From Clostridium sp. UBA699 (lineage in GTDB: Bacteria; Bacillota; Clostridia; Clostridiales; Clostridiaceae), in the NCBI GenBank assembly GCA_002298915.1, contig DBML01000018.1, positions 1 through 64,000 of the forward strand: DNA of 64,000 nucleotides, written 5' to 3'. The notes below the pieces were generated by a model. The model ran no database searches. It was not told where the DNA came from and was given only the letters and a program-made list of their open reading frames with translations. Every line of letters begins with the position of its first letter. The first letter of the stretch is position 1. A program made the position numbers and the translations under genes. Of the stretch, positions 1 through 7,571 are shown one piece after another.

Positions 1-26
1 GGAATTCACATTTTCAATCAACCTTT

Positions 27-461
27 TTATTTGAATCCGGACGAGCCAAAACCTTTCTCGGCCCTCTCTGTTGAGCTGAGTTCATCAGCCTCGGTTATTT
101 CAGCATGCAGGAATTTTGCTATAACCATCTGTGCAATCCTCATGTGCTTTTCAACCTTGAAGCTTTCCCTGCCGTGGTTTATCAATATGATGCATATCTC
201 CCCCCTGTAGCCTTCATCGATTGTCCCTGGGCTGTTGAGTACAGTTACCGAATGCTTAAGTGCCAGCCCGCTTCTTGGCCTTATCTGCGCTTCAGTGCAT
301 TCCGGCAGCTCCAGCTGTAAGCCTGTTCGTACAAGGGCGGTACCGCCAGGCTCTATTTCCTTCTCCTCTATGGAATAGAGGTCCATGCCCGCATCCCCCT
401 TGTGAGCGTAGCTTGGGAGGATCGCATCCTCTGAAATTCTTCTTATCCTTATCTCTGTCAA
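27..461 (-). CDS. dut: dUTP diphosphatase (dUTPase), trimeric type
   Basis: Hydrolyses dUTP to dUMP and diphosphate in the cytoplasm, keeping uracil out of DNA and feeding thymidylate synthesis. At 144 residues it has the normal length, and all five trimeric dUTPase motifs are visible: GDAGMDLYS (22-30), PRSGLA (61-66), the catalytic stretch with [10 protein letters not shown] (78-87, Asp81), RIAQMVI (107-113) and the glycine-rich C-terminal GFGSSGF (136-142). The start is a TTG at 461, chosen because a strong GGAAGGGGAG lies just upstream and overlaps the end of the preceding gene. It begins one base after that gene's stop, so it is the last gene of a four-gene operon. The other three genes have no obvious link to nucleotide metabolism. 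Family assignment is secure. Confidence 0.96.
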   Translation of the reverse strand: MTEIRIRRISEDAILPSYAHKGDAGMDLYSIEEKEIEPGGTALVRTGLQLELPECTEAQIRPRSGLALKHSVTVLNSPGTIDEGYRGEICIILINHGRESFKVEKHMRIAQMVIAKFLHAEITEADELSSTERAEKGFGSSGFK

Positions 462-462
462 C

Positions 463-1608
463 CTATTCTCCCCTTCCGTAGTACATGGTCCTTAAAAGGC
501 TTCCCATCTCTGCCCTGGATATCTTCACCGGGTTTGACCTTGTTGAGCCCAGCATGGAATTCTCGACAAGCTCGTCAAAATCCATGAAGAAGCTTTCCTC
601 GTCAAGGCCTGCAGCGCTGAAGGTTTCAGGCACGTTCAGCTTCCTGTTGAGCTCCTTAACCGCTTGTATGAACCCTTTTCCTGCAGACCTTGAGAGCTCC
701 TCGAGCTTTGCAGCAACCTCGGCGCCCCTGGAGTTGAACTCAAGCACGTAAGGTAGCGCGATGGCATTTGTCAGCCCGTGGCCCAGGTTGAATTTTCCTC
801 CGATGGCATGAGCAATTCCGTGTGACATCCCGAGTCCGGTATTGGTGAAAGCAAGCCCGGCAACGCACTGGAAATTATGCACCTTCTCCCTGCTTTCCAG
901 CGTCTTTTGAGAATATGACAAAGGAAGGAACTCGAGTATCCCTTCAATGGCCCCTTTCGCCAGGCATGCCGTGAAATCGTCGACATTCTCGTTTATAAAG
1001 CATTCCACAGCATGCGTCAGTGCATCCATGCCTGTTTCGGCAACAACATTATCCGGCATCGACATGGTTATGTCCGGGTCGAGTATTGCCACGTCAGGCA
1101 CCATGGCCTTGCTTTTTAGGCCTATCTTTATATCCTGCTTCCTGTAGGTTATTACCGCTGCCGTCGTAACCTCGCTCCCCGTTCCCGAGGTTGAAGGTAT
1201 GGCAATCAGCTTCAGGCGACTCCTCTTCTCCGGAAGACTCATCGCCGCCATCTTCTCTATGTCCAGTTCGGGATTTTCGTACATTATCGAAAGCACCTTG
1301 CCGAGGTCTATCGGTGAGCCACCGCCTACAGCGATGAGTATGTCGGGCTTGAAGAGGTTGATTGCCGCAAGACCAGCCCTGACATCCTCTGTGTCTGGAT
1401 TTGACCTGACTCCCGAATACACCTGGATTTCACAGCCGTTTCCCTCAAGCATGCCCTTTATCCTGTCGATTGTCCCGTTATTGAACATGGAGCTCCCTCC
1501 GGTCACAATAAAAGCCCGCATGTTTTTGTAGTTTTCTAAGAATTTCAGGGAGCCGCTTCCTGTTACTATAGCTTCCCCACCGAATTTAAGGTTTTTCAAG
1601 TCTATCAC
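463..1608 (-). CDS. Iron-containing alcohol dehydrogenase
   Basis: Group III NAD(P)-dependent alcohol dehydrogenase (FucO/butanol dehydrogenase family), 381 residues, the usual length. The dinucleotide-binding GGGSPID is at 95-101 and [10 protein letters not shown] at 139-148. The iron ligands line up as Asp195 and His199 ([10 protein letters not shown]), His263 (MSHGIAH) and His277 (LGHGLTNA). The substrate cannot be read from sequence; small aldehydes or alcohols are typical. It overlaps the end of the upstream metallo-hydrolase gene by four bases, so they are translationally coupled. The start is uncertain: the GTG at 1608 directly abuts its GAGGA, while a TTG at 1599 has ideal eight-base spacing. 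The position after a ketopantoate-reductase-like gene suggests a shared small-molecule pathway, which is inference. Confidence 0.9.
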   Translation of the reverse strand: MIDLKNLKFGGEAIVTGSGSLKFLENYKNMRAFIVTGGSSMFNNGTIDRIKGMLEGNGCEIQVYSGVRSNPDTEDVRAGLAAINLFKPDILIAVGGGSPIDLGKVLSIMYENPELDIEKMAAMSLPEKRSRLKLIAIPSTSGTGSEVTTAAVITYRKQDIKIGLKSKAMVPDVAILDPDITMSMPDNVVAETGMDALTHAVECFINENVDDFTACLAKGAIEGILEFLPLSYSQKTLESREKVHNFQCVAGLAFTNTGLGMSHGIAHAIGGKFNLGHGLTNAIALPYVLEFNSRGAEVAAKLEELSRSAGKGFIQAVKELNRKLNVPETFSAAGLDEESFFMDFDELVENSMLGSTRSNPVKISRAEMGSLLRTMYYGRGE

Positions 1609-2423
1609 TCCTCGTAGTTGAGTATGAGTCCCACTCCTACCTCTTTAATGTTAAGGTGTTTTGCAAGGGCCAGCTTCGATTTGAGATCCGTGCAGTGCCC
1701 TGCATATACTTTCTCAGGCTTTGACTCTACAAGGCATTGCAAAGTGCCCTCAAGCTGCTCCTTTGAAGGATTCAGAAGGTGGAACCCGCCTATAATGGCC
1801 CTTATCCTGTCCTCTCCGCAGACAGCTTTCGCCCTTTCTGCTATGTTGCATATGCCTGAGTGGGAACATCCCGTTATTATGACCAGCCCGGCATCCGACT
1901 TCCAGGCAATGGCTGAGTCATCCATCACATAATCGTCCCTGCCTATTGGACGCTGGCTCTCGAAGCTGTTCAGCCTCGGCACCTCACCGAGAAAGACCAG
2001 GCTTTCCGTAATCCACAAAGGATCCCTGGTGAGCCTCATGCTGAAGTGCATGCTCAGCTTGTCTTCCTTGACGGGAGAGCCTATGTCATAGCCTTCCCTT
2101 GTAAGCTTCGTCATGAAGGTATCCGGATGGCAGATGAGCTCGGGCCTTGAAACGGACCTTCCCTCCAGCTCCTCCTCGGTAAACATCGTCATCAGGTGCG
2201 GAAGGCCGCCGGTATGGTCGCTGTGGCCGTGGGAGATGACGACGGCATCGATATCCGTAAGCCTTATTTTCATCTTGTGGGCGTTCCTTATGAAAACGTC
2301 AGAATACCCCGAATCAAAAAGGATTTTCCTTCCGCCTTCTTCTATAAGGTAGCACAGCCCTGGCTCGCCGAGAAAATACCTGTCGATCAGAGTGTTGTTG
2401 TCAACAAGAACCGTAAGCTTCAT
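1605..2423 (-). CDS. MBL-fold metallo-hydrolase (COG1237-like)
   Basis: A 272-residue metallo-beta-lactamase-fold protein. The HxHxDH zinc signature is SHGHSDH (64-70). Later metal-site stretches are GCSHSG (about 185), GGFHLL (about 217) and AGHCTD (about 242). The size and the GCSHSG/AGHC spacing resemble the COG1237 group, which includes the archaeal enzyme annotated as a dihydropterin-ribofuranosylaminobenzene phosphate synthase, but the bacterial members have no settled substrate. The ATG at 2423 has GGAGGGATAGGG in front. Only two bases separate it from the reductase gene upstream, and it overlaps the alcohol dehydrogenase downstream, so all three are surely cotranscribed. Fold is certain; reaction unknown. 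Confidence 0.85.
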   Translation of the reverse strand: MKLTVLVDNNTLIDRYFLGEPGLCYLIEEGGRKILFDSGYSDVFIRNAHKMKIRLTDIDAVVISHGHSDHTGGLPHLMTMFTEEELEGRSVSRPELICHPDTFMTKLTREGYDIGSPVKEDKLSMHFSMRLTRDPLWITESLVFLGEVPRLNSFESQRPIGRDDYVMDDSAIAWKSDAGLVIITGCSHSGICNIAERAKAVCGEDRIRAIIGGFHLLNPSKEQLEGTLQCLVESKPEKVYAGHCTDLKSKLALAKHLNIKEVGVGLILNYEE

Positions 2424-2425
2424 CC

Positions 2426-3388
2426 CTATCCCTCCAGCCTTTTCTGTATTTCGCTGTTTAGCTTTTCGGTAACAGGAGTCTCAACGCCAAGCTCCCTTCC
2501 CATCCTTGTTATGGTGCCACCGAAGAGGTCTCCCTCGTTTCTAATTTTTTTAGCCTCGATGTCCCGCTGGTATGAGGTTTTCACGCTCATGCCCATGCTC
2601 CAGGCAATTTCTATGGTTTTTTCAGCAGCGTCCTTCTGGAGCTTCACTCCCTTTCTGCCAGCTATGGAAATTATTTCCCCTATAACCGCTTCTGCCAAGG
2701 CCTTCAGTTCAGGGTCTGCAGCCACGCCCCCTATCGTCTTGCCGGACCATGCAGTAACAAGAGCAAAGGATGCTATGAAAAGGTATTTTTCCCAAATGCT
2801 GTCCGAGGAATCCTCCTTGAAGACGCAGCTTATTCCTGAAAAATCGAAGAGCTCCTTAAGCTCAGCGAAGTCGTATTCTAACTTTTCAGGATCCTTTCCT
2901 GTCACGATTCTTGCGTAGTCCGTATCCTGGGTAACCTCTCCAAGCCCCTCCATGTGAGCCCCTATGTACACGCAGGACGGTAGGACAATGCAGCCTCCGA
3001 GTTTCTTCTTTATTCTTTCGTATATGTCCACTCCGTTAAGCAGCGGTATCACCACCGTATCCTCCTTGACATGACCAGCAATAGAATCCAGCGCGCTGTC
3101 AAGGTCGTAGCCCTTTACGCAAAGAAAAACGAGGTCAGGGGCCGGTATATTATCCATATGTTCTGCGGCCAGAGCCGGCTTGCACAGCAGTCCGTCGTAG
3201 CCCGGAAGGTTGAGCATCAGCCCTTCGGCTTTTATCCTCTCGAGGTGGGCACCCCTGGCAATGAAATACACCCTGTGCACTGTGTCGCGGTTCTCCTCGA
3301 TGGCCCTTGCAATCATGCCTCCGAAAACTCCGCCTATTCCTCCAATGCCGAATATGCATATGTTCCTGATCTTGCTTTCTACTGTCAT
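2426..3388 (-). CDS. 2-dehydropantoate 2-reductase family protein
   Basis: About 320 residues, with an N-terminal Rossmann nucleotide motif GIGGIGGVFGG and the conserved LLNGVD segment of the ApbA/PanE family (NADPH-dependent reduction of ketopantoate to pantoate, or related 2-oxo acids). I chose the ATG at 3388 rather than an in-frame ATG 30 bases upstream, because the GGGAGGGG ribosome site sits between them and fits the downstream start. It heads the operon reductase, metallo-hydrolase, alcohol dehydrogenase, dut. Without panB or panC nearby, a role in coenzyme A synthesis is not assured. Many Clostridia carry PanE-like paralogues of unknown substrate, and this could be one. Confidence 0.82.
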   Translation of the reverse strand: MTVESKIRNICIFGIGGIGGVFGGMIARAIEENRDTVHRVYFIARGAHLERIKAEGLMLNLPGYDGLLCKPALAAEHMDNIPAPDLVFLCVKGYDLDSALDSIAGHVKEDTVVIPLLNGVDIYERIKKKLGGCIVLPSCVYIGAHMEGLGEVTQDTDYARIVTGKDPEKLEYDFAELKELFDFSGISCVFKEDSSDSIWEKYLFIASFALVTAWSGKTIGGVAADPELKALAEAVIGEIISIAGRKGVKLQKDAAEKTIEIAWSMGMSVKTSYQRDIEAKKIRNEGDLFGGTITRMGRELGVETPVTEKLNSEIQKRLEG

Positions 3389-3479
3389 TTTTTCCCCTCC
3401 CTGTAAATTGAATCCCATTATTATAGTAACTTTATTGCTTAATTTTTACAATATCCAAAACGGGATGCAAATAATTAAG

Positions 3480-3508
3480 TTGCGAAATAAATTCTTATAT
3501 AGTAAAAT
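3480..3508 (+). promoter_or_regulatory. Sigma-A-type promoter for the NusG-II/Gx operon
   Basis: TTGCGA (3480-3485), a 17-base spacer and TAAAAT (3503-3508). It lies about 35 bases before the start at 3542, in the divergent gap next to the ketopantoate-reductase-like gene. Read by eye against the TTGACA/TATAAT consensus. Confidence 0.55.
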
Positions 3509-3541
3509 TTGATAGGAAATAAAAACACTCGAGGTCTGTTT

Positions 3542-3922
3542 ATGAAAAAAGGAGATAAAATTACGGCGATAGTGATTGCCGGTTTGGTTGTAATAAGTTC
3601 AATAGGCGTTATGGCGTTCATGTACCTCTCGAAGGGCAGCCATCACATAGCGGAAATCAAGCAGGACGGCAAGGTCATCAGGACGATCGACCTTGACAGT
3701 GTAGCTCAGACAGAGGACATCCGGATATCCTACGGTGATGAATACAACATAATCAGGGTTGAAAAAGGCAAGATTAGGATAATCGACGCGGACTGCCCTG
3801 ACAAGCTGTGCGTTAAGACCGGATGGATAAAGGAACCTGGTCAGTCAGTTATATGCCTTCCTCACAAACTCATAATAAAGATACAGGGCGGCTCGAAGGA
3901 GATCGACGAGAACGTCTATTAA
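3542..3922 (+). CDS. NusG domain II-containing membrane-anchored protein
   Basis: A 126-residue protein with an N-terminal membrane segment (about residues 7-29) followed by an extracytoplasmic domain with the DxxCPDKLCVKTGWI pattern of the NusG domain II family (PF07009). These proteins share one beta-barrel domain with NusG but are not transcription factors. In Firmicutes they commonly sit before a Gx transporter gene, as here. I chose the ATG at 3542, with GAGGT ahead of it, over an upstream ATG that lacks a ribosome site. The Cys pair in CPDKLC is conserved in the family and could bind metal or form a disulfide. Function unknown; family call good. Confidence 0.85.
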   Translation: MKKGDKITAIVIAGLVVISSIGVMAFMYLSKGSHHIAEIKQDGKVIRTIDLDSVAQTEDIRISYGDEYNIIRVEKGKIRIIDADCPDKLCVKTGWIKEPGQSVICLPHKLIIKIQGGSKEIDENVY

Positions 3923-3945
3923 TTTCGCACGGATAAGGTGATTCG

Positions 3946-4470
3946 ATGAGTAAAACCAAAAAGCTTGTAATGCTTAGCCTCATGGTAAGCATAGCACTGA
4001 TAATATATGTGATTGAAGCCCAGGTGCCTGTGCTCTTCCCGGGGATAAAGCTGGGACTTGCCAACCTGGTATCCCTTACTGCACTAATAATCTGGGGACC
4101 GAGGGAAGCCCTTCTCATTATGTTTCTGCGGACGCTGCTCGGCTCCATGTTCACAGGCTCCATGTCTGCCTTCATGTTCAGCATAGCAGGCGGGTTGCTG
4201 AGCAACCTGGTCATGATATTCCTTTACAGGAACTTCAGGAAATCCATGAGCATATGGAGCATAAGCATGATTGGTGCCGTATTTCACAACATCGGGCAGC
4301 TTCTGGTAGCCTCCTTTGTGATTCAGGATTTCAGGGTGTACATATACCTGCCAGTACTGATGATATCGGCTGTCGTGACAGGCTACTTCATAGGGCTCAG
4401 CACAACATTCCTTACCAGGTATTTGAAAAAAACAGGTTCGCTCGGCGACATAATGAACAGGGCAGACTAG
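3946..4470 (+). CDS. Gx transporter family protein (heptaprenyl diphosphate synthase component I-like)
   Basis: A 174-residue, almost wholly hydrophobic protein with about five membrane helices. It matches the Gx transporter / HepS-I family (COG4769): the conserved middle reads VQ(A)PVLFPGIKLGLANLVSL near residues 27-45, with small-residue-rich helices after it. The family is predicted to be an ECF-type substrate-binding membrane component, and older annotation as heptaprenyl diphosphate synthase subunit I is historical. It starts 24 bases after the NusG-II gene with AAGGTG ahead of the ATG, so the two form an operon closed by a hairpin terminator. The transported substrate is unknown. Confidence 0.85.
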   Translation: MSKTKKLVMLSLMVSIALIIYVIEAQVPVLFPGIKLGLANLVSLTALIIWGPREALLIMFLRTLLGSMFTGSMSAFMFSIAGGLLSNLVMIFLYRNFRKSMSIWSISMIGAVFHNIGQLLVASFVIQDFRVYIYLPVLMISAVVTGYFIGLSTTFLTRYLKKTGSLGDIMNRAD

Positions 4471-4500
4471 CTTCGCGGCTAGCCTGCCCCTTATTATTTC
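4460..4500 (+). terminator. Intrinsic terminator after the Gx transporter gene
   Basis: GGGCAGACTAGC (4460-4471) pairs with GCTAGCCTGCCC (4478-4489) apart from one A.C mismatch, followed by a T-rich TTATTATTT tail. The stem overlaps the stop codon of the transporter gene. Confidence 0.85.
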
Positions 4501-4501
4501 T

Positions 4502-4942
4502 TCATTTCAGATGCTTCACCGCTGCGTACAGCAGCGGGCCGAGAAGTATGCTGAACATGAATATCCAAAAGCCGAACACTCCAAGCAGCTCGCCGAACAC
4601 GCTGAAGCCCGGGGCCAGTGTGATGAGGAGAAGGACCATGGCTGTTGCCATCCAGATGATCCCTTTCATGCCTGCTTCCGATTTGCTTCTCGGCCTGGAT
4701 TTCCACGAGAATGAGAAGGATACTATCAGCGAAAGAACAGCGCCAGCGATATACGCCTGGTTCATCGTTGCTGCACCAGTCATGTCGTTCAAAAACAGAA
4801 TTGAGTAGATTATTAATGCCAGGATTGCGACCACAATGTACAAGAGGACGCCGTTAATTATTTCTCTGAGATATTTTTTCAAATCGACCAGCTCCTGTTC
4901 TGTTTTAGTTCCAAGATTATCCCCCACCTGCAGATGCTGCAC
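4502..4942 (-). CDS. Hypothetical four-helix membrane protein
   Basis: 146 residues with a short polar N-terminus and four hydrophobic segments (about 32-52, 63-78, 92-110 and 114-138), separated by a basic loop KSRPRSKSEAG that should face the cytoplasm. I do not recognise a family. The start is a GTG at 4942. Its AAGGG ribosome site overlaps the TAA stop of the DUF1801-GNAT gene eight bases upstream, so the two are coupled. The gene is convergent with the Gx transporter gene. No catalytic motif is visible. Confidence 0.7.
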   Translation of the reverse strand: MQHLQVGDNLGTKTEQELVDLKKYLREIINGVLLYIVVAILALIIYSILFLNDMTGAATMNQAYIAGAVLSLIVSFSFSWKSRPRSKSEAGMKGIIWMATAMVLLLITLAPGFSVFGELLGVFGFWIFMFSILLGPLLYAAVKHLK

Positions 4943-4950
4943 GCAGACCC

Positions 4951-5850
4951 TTAGCTTTCTGCAAAGAATTCTTTAGCGTGAACTATCAGCCCGCTCACGT
5001 TTTTCAGCCCGTCCTTTTCCAGCTCAACAGCCATAAGATTTTCGCTGGGAACATCGAATGCTGCTTTGATTCCCCATTTTGCTGCAGGTTCATATCCGAA
5101 CCTTGGATAGTAATCCGCATGTCCGACAAGGACTACAGATTTATGGCCCATTCTTTTTGCAAGCCTGTGACCTTCCAGAATGAGCTTGCCTCCAACCCCA
5201 AGCTTCTGATAAAGCGGCAGCACAGACAGCGGGCCCAGTGTAAGAGTGTCGCTGCTGCCTATCTTGGCTTTAGTAAACATGATATGCCCTACTATTATCC
5301 CGTCAATTTCAGCGACAAGTGACAGCTCGGGTATGAAAGAGTTGCTGCTTCTGAGCCTGTTCACCAGCTCCTGTTCGTCACCGCTTGCGTGCTCGGCATT
5401 TTCAAAAGCAGCCTTCACCAGCCTGTATACCTCATCGTAGTCCTTTTCTGTCTCGCGCCTAATCCTCAACTTGCCTTTTTTCGAGACGGCAGCTCTTCTG
5501 TTCTCATCTGCCCTGAAACTGACTATCCTGCTGACCAACTCCAGAGGGAGCGGTTCGTCCATAGGGAACTGGACCGCACCTTTCGAGCTTTTGTAGAGCG
5601 AGAGTTCATCCTTGAAAGCTTCAATGCCGCTCGGTGTTGGATAAAAGCCGATGTGACGGCTGTATGCGGCAAAATGGACAAGGTTCCCATGCAGATAATA
5701 CGTGGGCATTCTGTAGCTGAACTTCTCCGATGCATCGGGAGCCGCAGACCTTATAGCCTTCCTGAGCTTTTCCAGCTTTTCCTGCACCTCTTGAGGGAAC
5801 TGCGCTATGTACTCGTCTATCGTTTCCCATACTCCTTTTTCGCCATCCAT
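4951..5850 (-). CDS. DUF1801-GNAT fusion protein
   Basis: About 299 residues with two domains. Residues 1-120 look like DUF1801 (YdhG/Fra-like): an IDEYIAQFPQEVQEKLEKLRKAI start, YRMPTYY, then a GFYPTPSGI segment. Residues about 130-299 are a GNAT N-acetyltransferase, with the acetyl-CoA motif A at LSVLPLYQKLGVGGKL and ADYYPRFGYEPA near the end, as in the YhbS group. The ATG at 5850 follows GAGGGGTGG; an ATG 24 bases further upstream has no such site. DUF1801 and GNAT genes are usually separate, so the fusion suggests the two act on one substrate. Nothing in the sequence names the acetyl acceptor. Confidence 0.85.
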   Translation of the reverse strand: MDGEKGVWETIDEYIAQFPQEVQEKLEKLRKAIRSAAPDASEKFSYRMPTYYLHGNLVHFAAYSRHIGFYPTPSGIEAFKDELSLYKSSKGAVQFPMDEPLPLELVSRIVSFRADENRRAAVSKKGKLRIRRETEKDYDEVYRLVKAAFENAEHASGDEQELVNRLRSSNSFIPELSLVAEIDGIIVGHIMFTKAKIGSSDTLTLGPLSVLPLYQKLGVGGKLILEGHRLAKRMGHKSVVLVGHADYYPRFGYEPAAKWGIKAAFDVPSENLMAVELEKDGLKNVSGLIVHAKEFFAES

Positions 5851-5928
5851 ATACTTATTCCACCCCTCAAACAAGTCATCTGTTTATTATTATTAGCTTA
5901 CCAACTACCGCTGCTTTTGTCCAGAATA

Positions 5929-5957
5929 TTGAAGTACTTTCTTCCGGGATATATAAT
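5929..5957 (+). promoter_or_regulatory. Sigma-A promoter of the Crp/Fnr regulator gene
   Basis: TTGAAG (5929-5934), a 17-base spacer and a perfect TATAAT (5952-5957), about 30 bases before the ATG at 5993. Confidence 0.7.
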
Positions 5958-5992
5958 TATATTGGCGTTACACTTCGAATAAGGAGAATGTT

Positions 5993-6673
5993 ATGATGGA
6001 CCAGCTTGAAACAGATGTTATGAAGCGAAGCCTCAGTTTCTGGAAACAGCTGACTGAAGCACAGAAGAAAACCATCACCGAAGATGCGAGGGTGTTCAGC
6101 TATGAGGCTGGAAGCTCGCTGCATTTCGGTGGCAACGACTGCATAGGGGTGCTGGTGATAGTAAGCGGAACTCTCCGTACTTATATGCTTTCAGAAGAAG
6201 GAAAAGAAGTCACCCTGTACAGGATGCATTCCGGCGACGTTTGCGTCCTGTCAGCTTCATGTGTCCTGGAGACTATTACTTTCGACGTGCATATCGAAGC
6301 CGAAAGCGACTGCAGGATTGTTCAGATCAGCTCGCCTGTCTTCTCAAGGCTTTCCGAAGAAAGCATATACGTCGAAGCATTCACCCACAGGCTTGCAACC
6401 GAACGCTTTTCCGACGTAATGTGGGTGATGCAGCAGATATTATTCATGAGCTTCGACAAAAGGCTTGCCGCTTTTCTTATAGATGAATCTATAAAAAAGG
6501 GCTCCAGCAGGATACAGATGACCCACGAGCAGATGGCCAGGCACCTTGGCACTGCAAGGGAGGTAGTGTCTAGGATGCTTAAGTATTTTGCTAAGGAAGG
6601 CATTATTGAGCTTTCCCGCGGAGCTGTTGAGATAATTAAAAAAGAGCAGCTTCGTTCGCTGCTCTCAAAGTAA
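5993..6673 (+). CDS. Crp/Fnr family transcriptional regulator
   Basis: 226 residues: N-terminal cyclic-nucleotide-type beta roll (about 20-130), a long dimer helix, and a C-terminal winged helix (about 150-220). The recognition helix reads AREVVSRML. This keeps the Arg-Glu-x-x-x-Arg order that in CRP contacts TGTGA half-sites; the match is by eye. The N-terminus lacks the Fnr four-cysteine cluster signature, so it is probably not an Fnr-type Fe-S oxygen sensor, and its ligand is unknown. The ATG at 5993 follows AAGGAG. It is convergent and abutting with the ferredoxin/Fe-S membrane operon, whose promoter bears a perfect TGTGA-type palindrome. That operon is the likely target, which is inference. 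Confidence 0.9.
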   Translation: MMDQLETDVMKRSLSFWKQLTEAQKKTITEDARVFSYEAGSSLHFGGNDCIGVLVIVSGTLRTYMLSEEGKEVTLYRMHSGDVCVLSASCVLETITFDVHIEAESDCRIVQISSPVFSRLSEESIYVEAFTHRLATERFSDVMWVMQQILFMSFDKRLAAFLIDESIKKGSSRIQMTHEQMARHLGTAREVVSRMLKYFAKEGIIELSRGAVEIIKKEQLRSLLSK

Positions 6674-7249
6674 TTAATTCCTGATACTGCATATTCCCTG
6701 CGTCATAGTTCCCATAGGGCAATACACGCACCAGGAACGAGGCTTGTATAAAGCCATTGTAATGAATCCAAGCGTTGTCGAGGTCAGCATAAGGCTGTAG
6801 AAGCCGAATGCAAACTGAACAATCCACGGTTCTGCAATGCCCGCGCTATAGGCCCAGTACCAAGGCAGCCTTATGCTCCAAAGCAAGGTAACAACTTCTT
6901 TGAAGCCGCTGCTTCCCTGAAAAACCAGGTATGTCATGAATATCATGTTTGCAAACATGAACATGAAAAACGCAAGAAAACCGTAGCGAAACCACTTGCT
7001 TCTAAGGAAGGCCGGAATGTCCTTCCTCCTTGAAAGCCTTAGCTTGCTGCCAAGCAGCTCCAACAGCTGCCCCCTTCCGCAGTAGCTTCCGCAGTAGGAC
7101 TTGTCCCCCTTAACCAGCGCGATAAGCAGCGGAACAAGGAAACATACCAATCCCAGCCAGGCGGACAGGATATTAACGAACCCCATCGCCATATATAATG
7201 CCGATAAAATCCACATGTATTCGAACCATTTCTTTCTTTTCTTTCTCAT
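6674..7249 (-). CDS. Membrane 4Fe-4S protein (NapH/RnfH-like)
   Basis: 191 residues with about five membrane helices and two cysteine motifs characteristic of NapH-type 4Fe-4S membrane proteins: CGSYCGRGQLL (about 53-63), and WCVYCPMGTMTQGIC near the C-terminus. Such proteins pass electrons between ferredoxin-like partners and quinones or other membrane carriers. The gene overlaps the ferredoxin gene upstream by four bases, so the two make an electron-transfer pair. It ends directly against the stop of the convergent Crp/Fnr gene. The terminal electron acceptor is not apparent: no reductase or flavoprotein lies alongside. Family call good, role inferred. Confidence 0.82.
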   Translation of the reverse strand: MRKKRKKWFEYMWILSALYMAMGFVNILSAWLGLVCFLVPLLIALVKGDKSYCGSYCGRGQLLELLGSKLRLSRRKDIPAFLRSKWFRYGFLAFFMFMFANMIFMTYLVFQGSSGFKEVVTLLWSIRLPWYWAYSAGIAEPWIVQFAFGFYSLMLTSTTLGFITMALYKPRSWCVYCPMGTMTQGICSIRN

Positions 7250-7479
7250 GCTGCATCAGCCTCCCCGGCGCTCCTTCTTTCCCTGATCTCGATGACCGAA
7301 GCAGGACAGGCCTTTTGGCAAAGTCCACAGCCAACGCAAGCGGCGTCATCAACAACTGCACTGATGCCCCTGGGGACGGTTACCGCTGAGCGAGGGCAGG
7401 CCTTTTTGCAGGTGCCGCATGCAACACATTCACTCATCGCTATCTCTGCGATTTTTTTGCTTTTAACTATAGATGCCAT
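7246..7479 (-). CDS. 2[4Fe-4S] ferredoxin
   Basis: 77 residues with two CxxCxxCxxxCP motifs: CVACGTCKKACP (about 18-29) and CVGCGLCQKACP (about 48-59). This is the typical bacterial dicluster ferredoxin, here with a short C-terminal extension. The ATG at 7479 has GAGGAGGTAC just upstream. It heads an operon with the NapH-like membrane protein. Its promoter has a good TATAAT, a poor -35 box and a perfect inverted repeat centred about 41 bases before the predicted start of transcription, the layout of a gene switched on by a Crp/Fnr-type activator. It probably donates or accepts electrons at the membrane protein. Confidence 0.92.
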   Translation of the reverse strand: MASIVKSKKIAEIAMSECVACGTCKKACPRSAVTVPRGISAVVDDAACVGCGLCQKACPASVIEIRERRSAGEADAA

Positions 7480-7507
7480 ATGTACCTCCTCATCAACTTA
7501 TAAATCT

Positions 7508-7513
7508 ATTATA
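7508..7513 (-). promoter_or_regulatory. -10 box of the ferredoxin promoter
   Basis: Minus-strand TATAAT. The hexamer 17 bases upstream (CAGAAA) is a poor -35 box, which suggests dependence on an activator. Confidence 0.6.
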
Positions 7514-7534
7514 CAGCCTAAAGGGAGGTTTTTC

Positions 7535-7549
7535 TGTGACTAAGTCACA
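7535..7549. promoter_or_regulatory. Perfect 15-bp palindrome, candidate Crp/Fnr-family operator
   Basis: TGTGACTAAGTCACA: seven-base arms around a single central base. Its centre (7542) lies about 41 bases before the expected transcription start of the ferredoxin gene, the class II activator position. The half-site TGTGA matches what a CRP-like Arg-Glu-x-x-x-Arg helix would read. The spacing is N5 rather than the usual N6, so another regulator (for example MarR type) is possible. Confidence 0.65.
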
Positions 7550-7571
7550 AAGGGCAGCGCATTGCCGCATA

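Noticed and set aside
2196..2918. Open frame of 240 codons on the plus strand
   Set aside because: It crosses two well-supported minus-strand genes and shows no motif or ribosome site.
3886..3922. Overlap of the NusG-II gene with a minus-strand frame (3870-4214)
   Set aside because: The minus-strand frame is an Arg/Ser-rich shadow of the Gx transporter gene.
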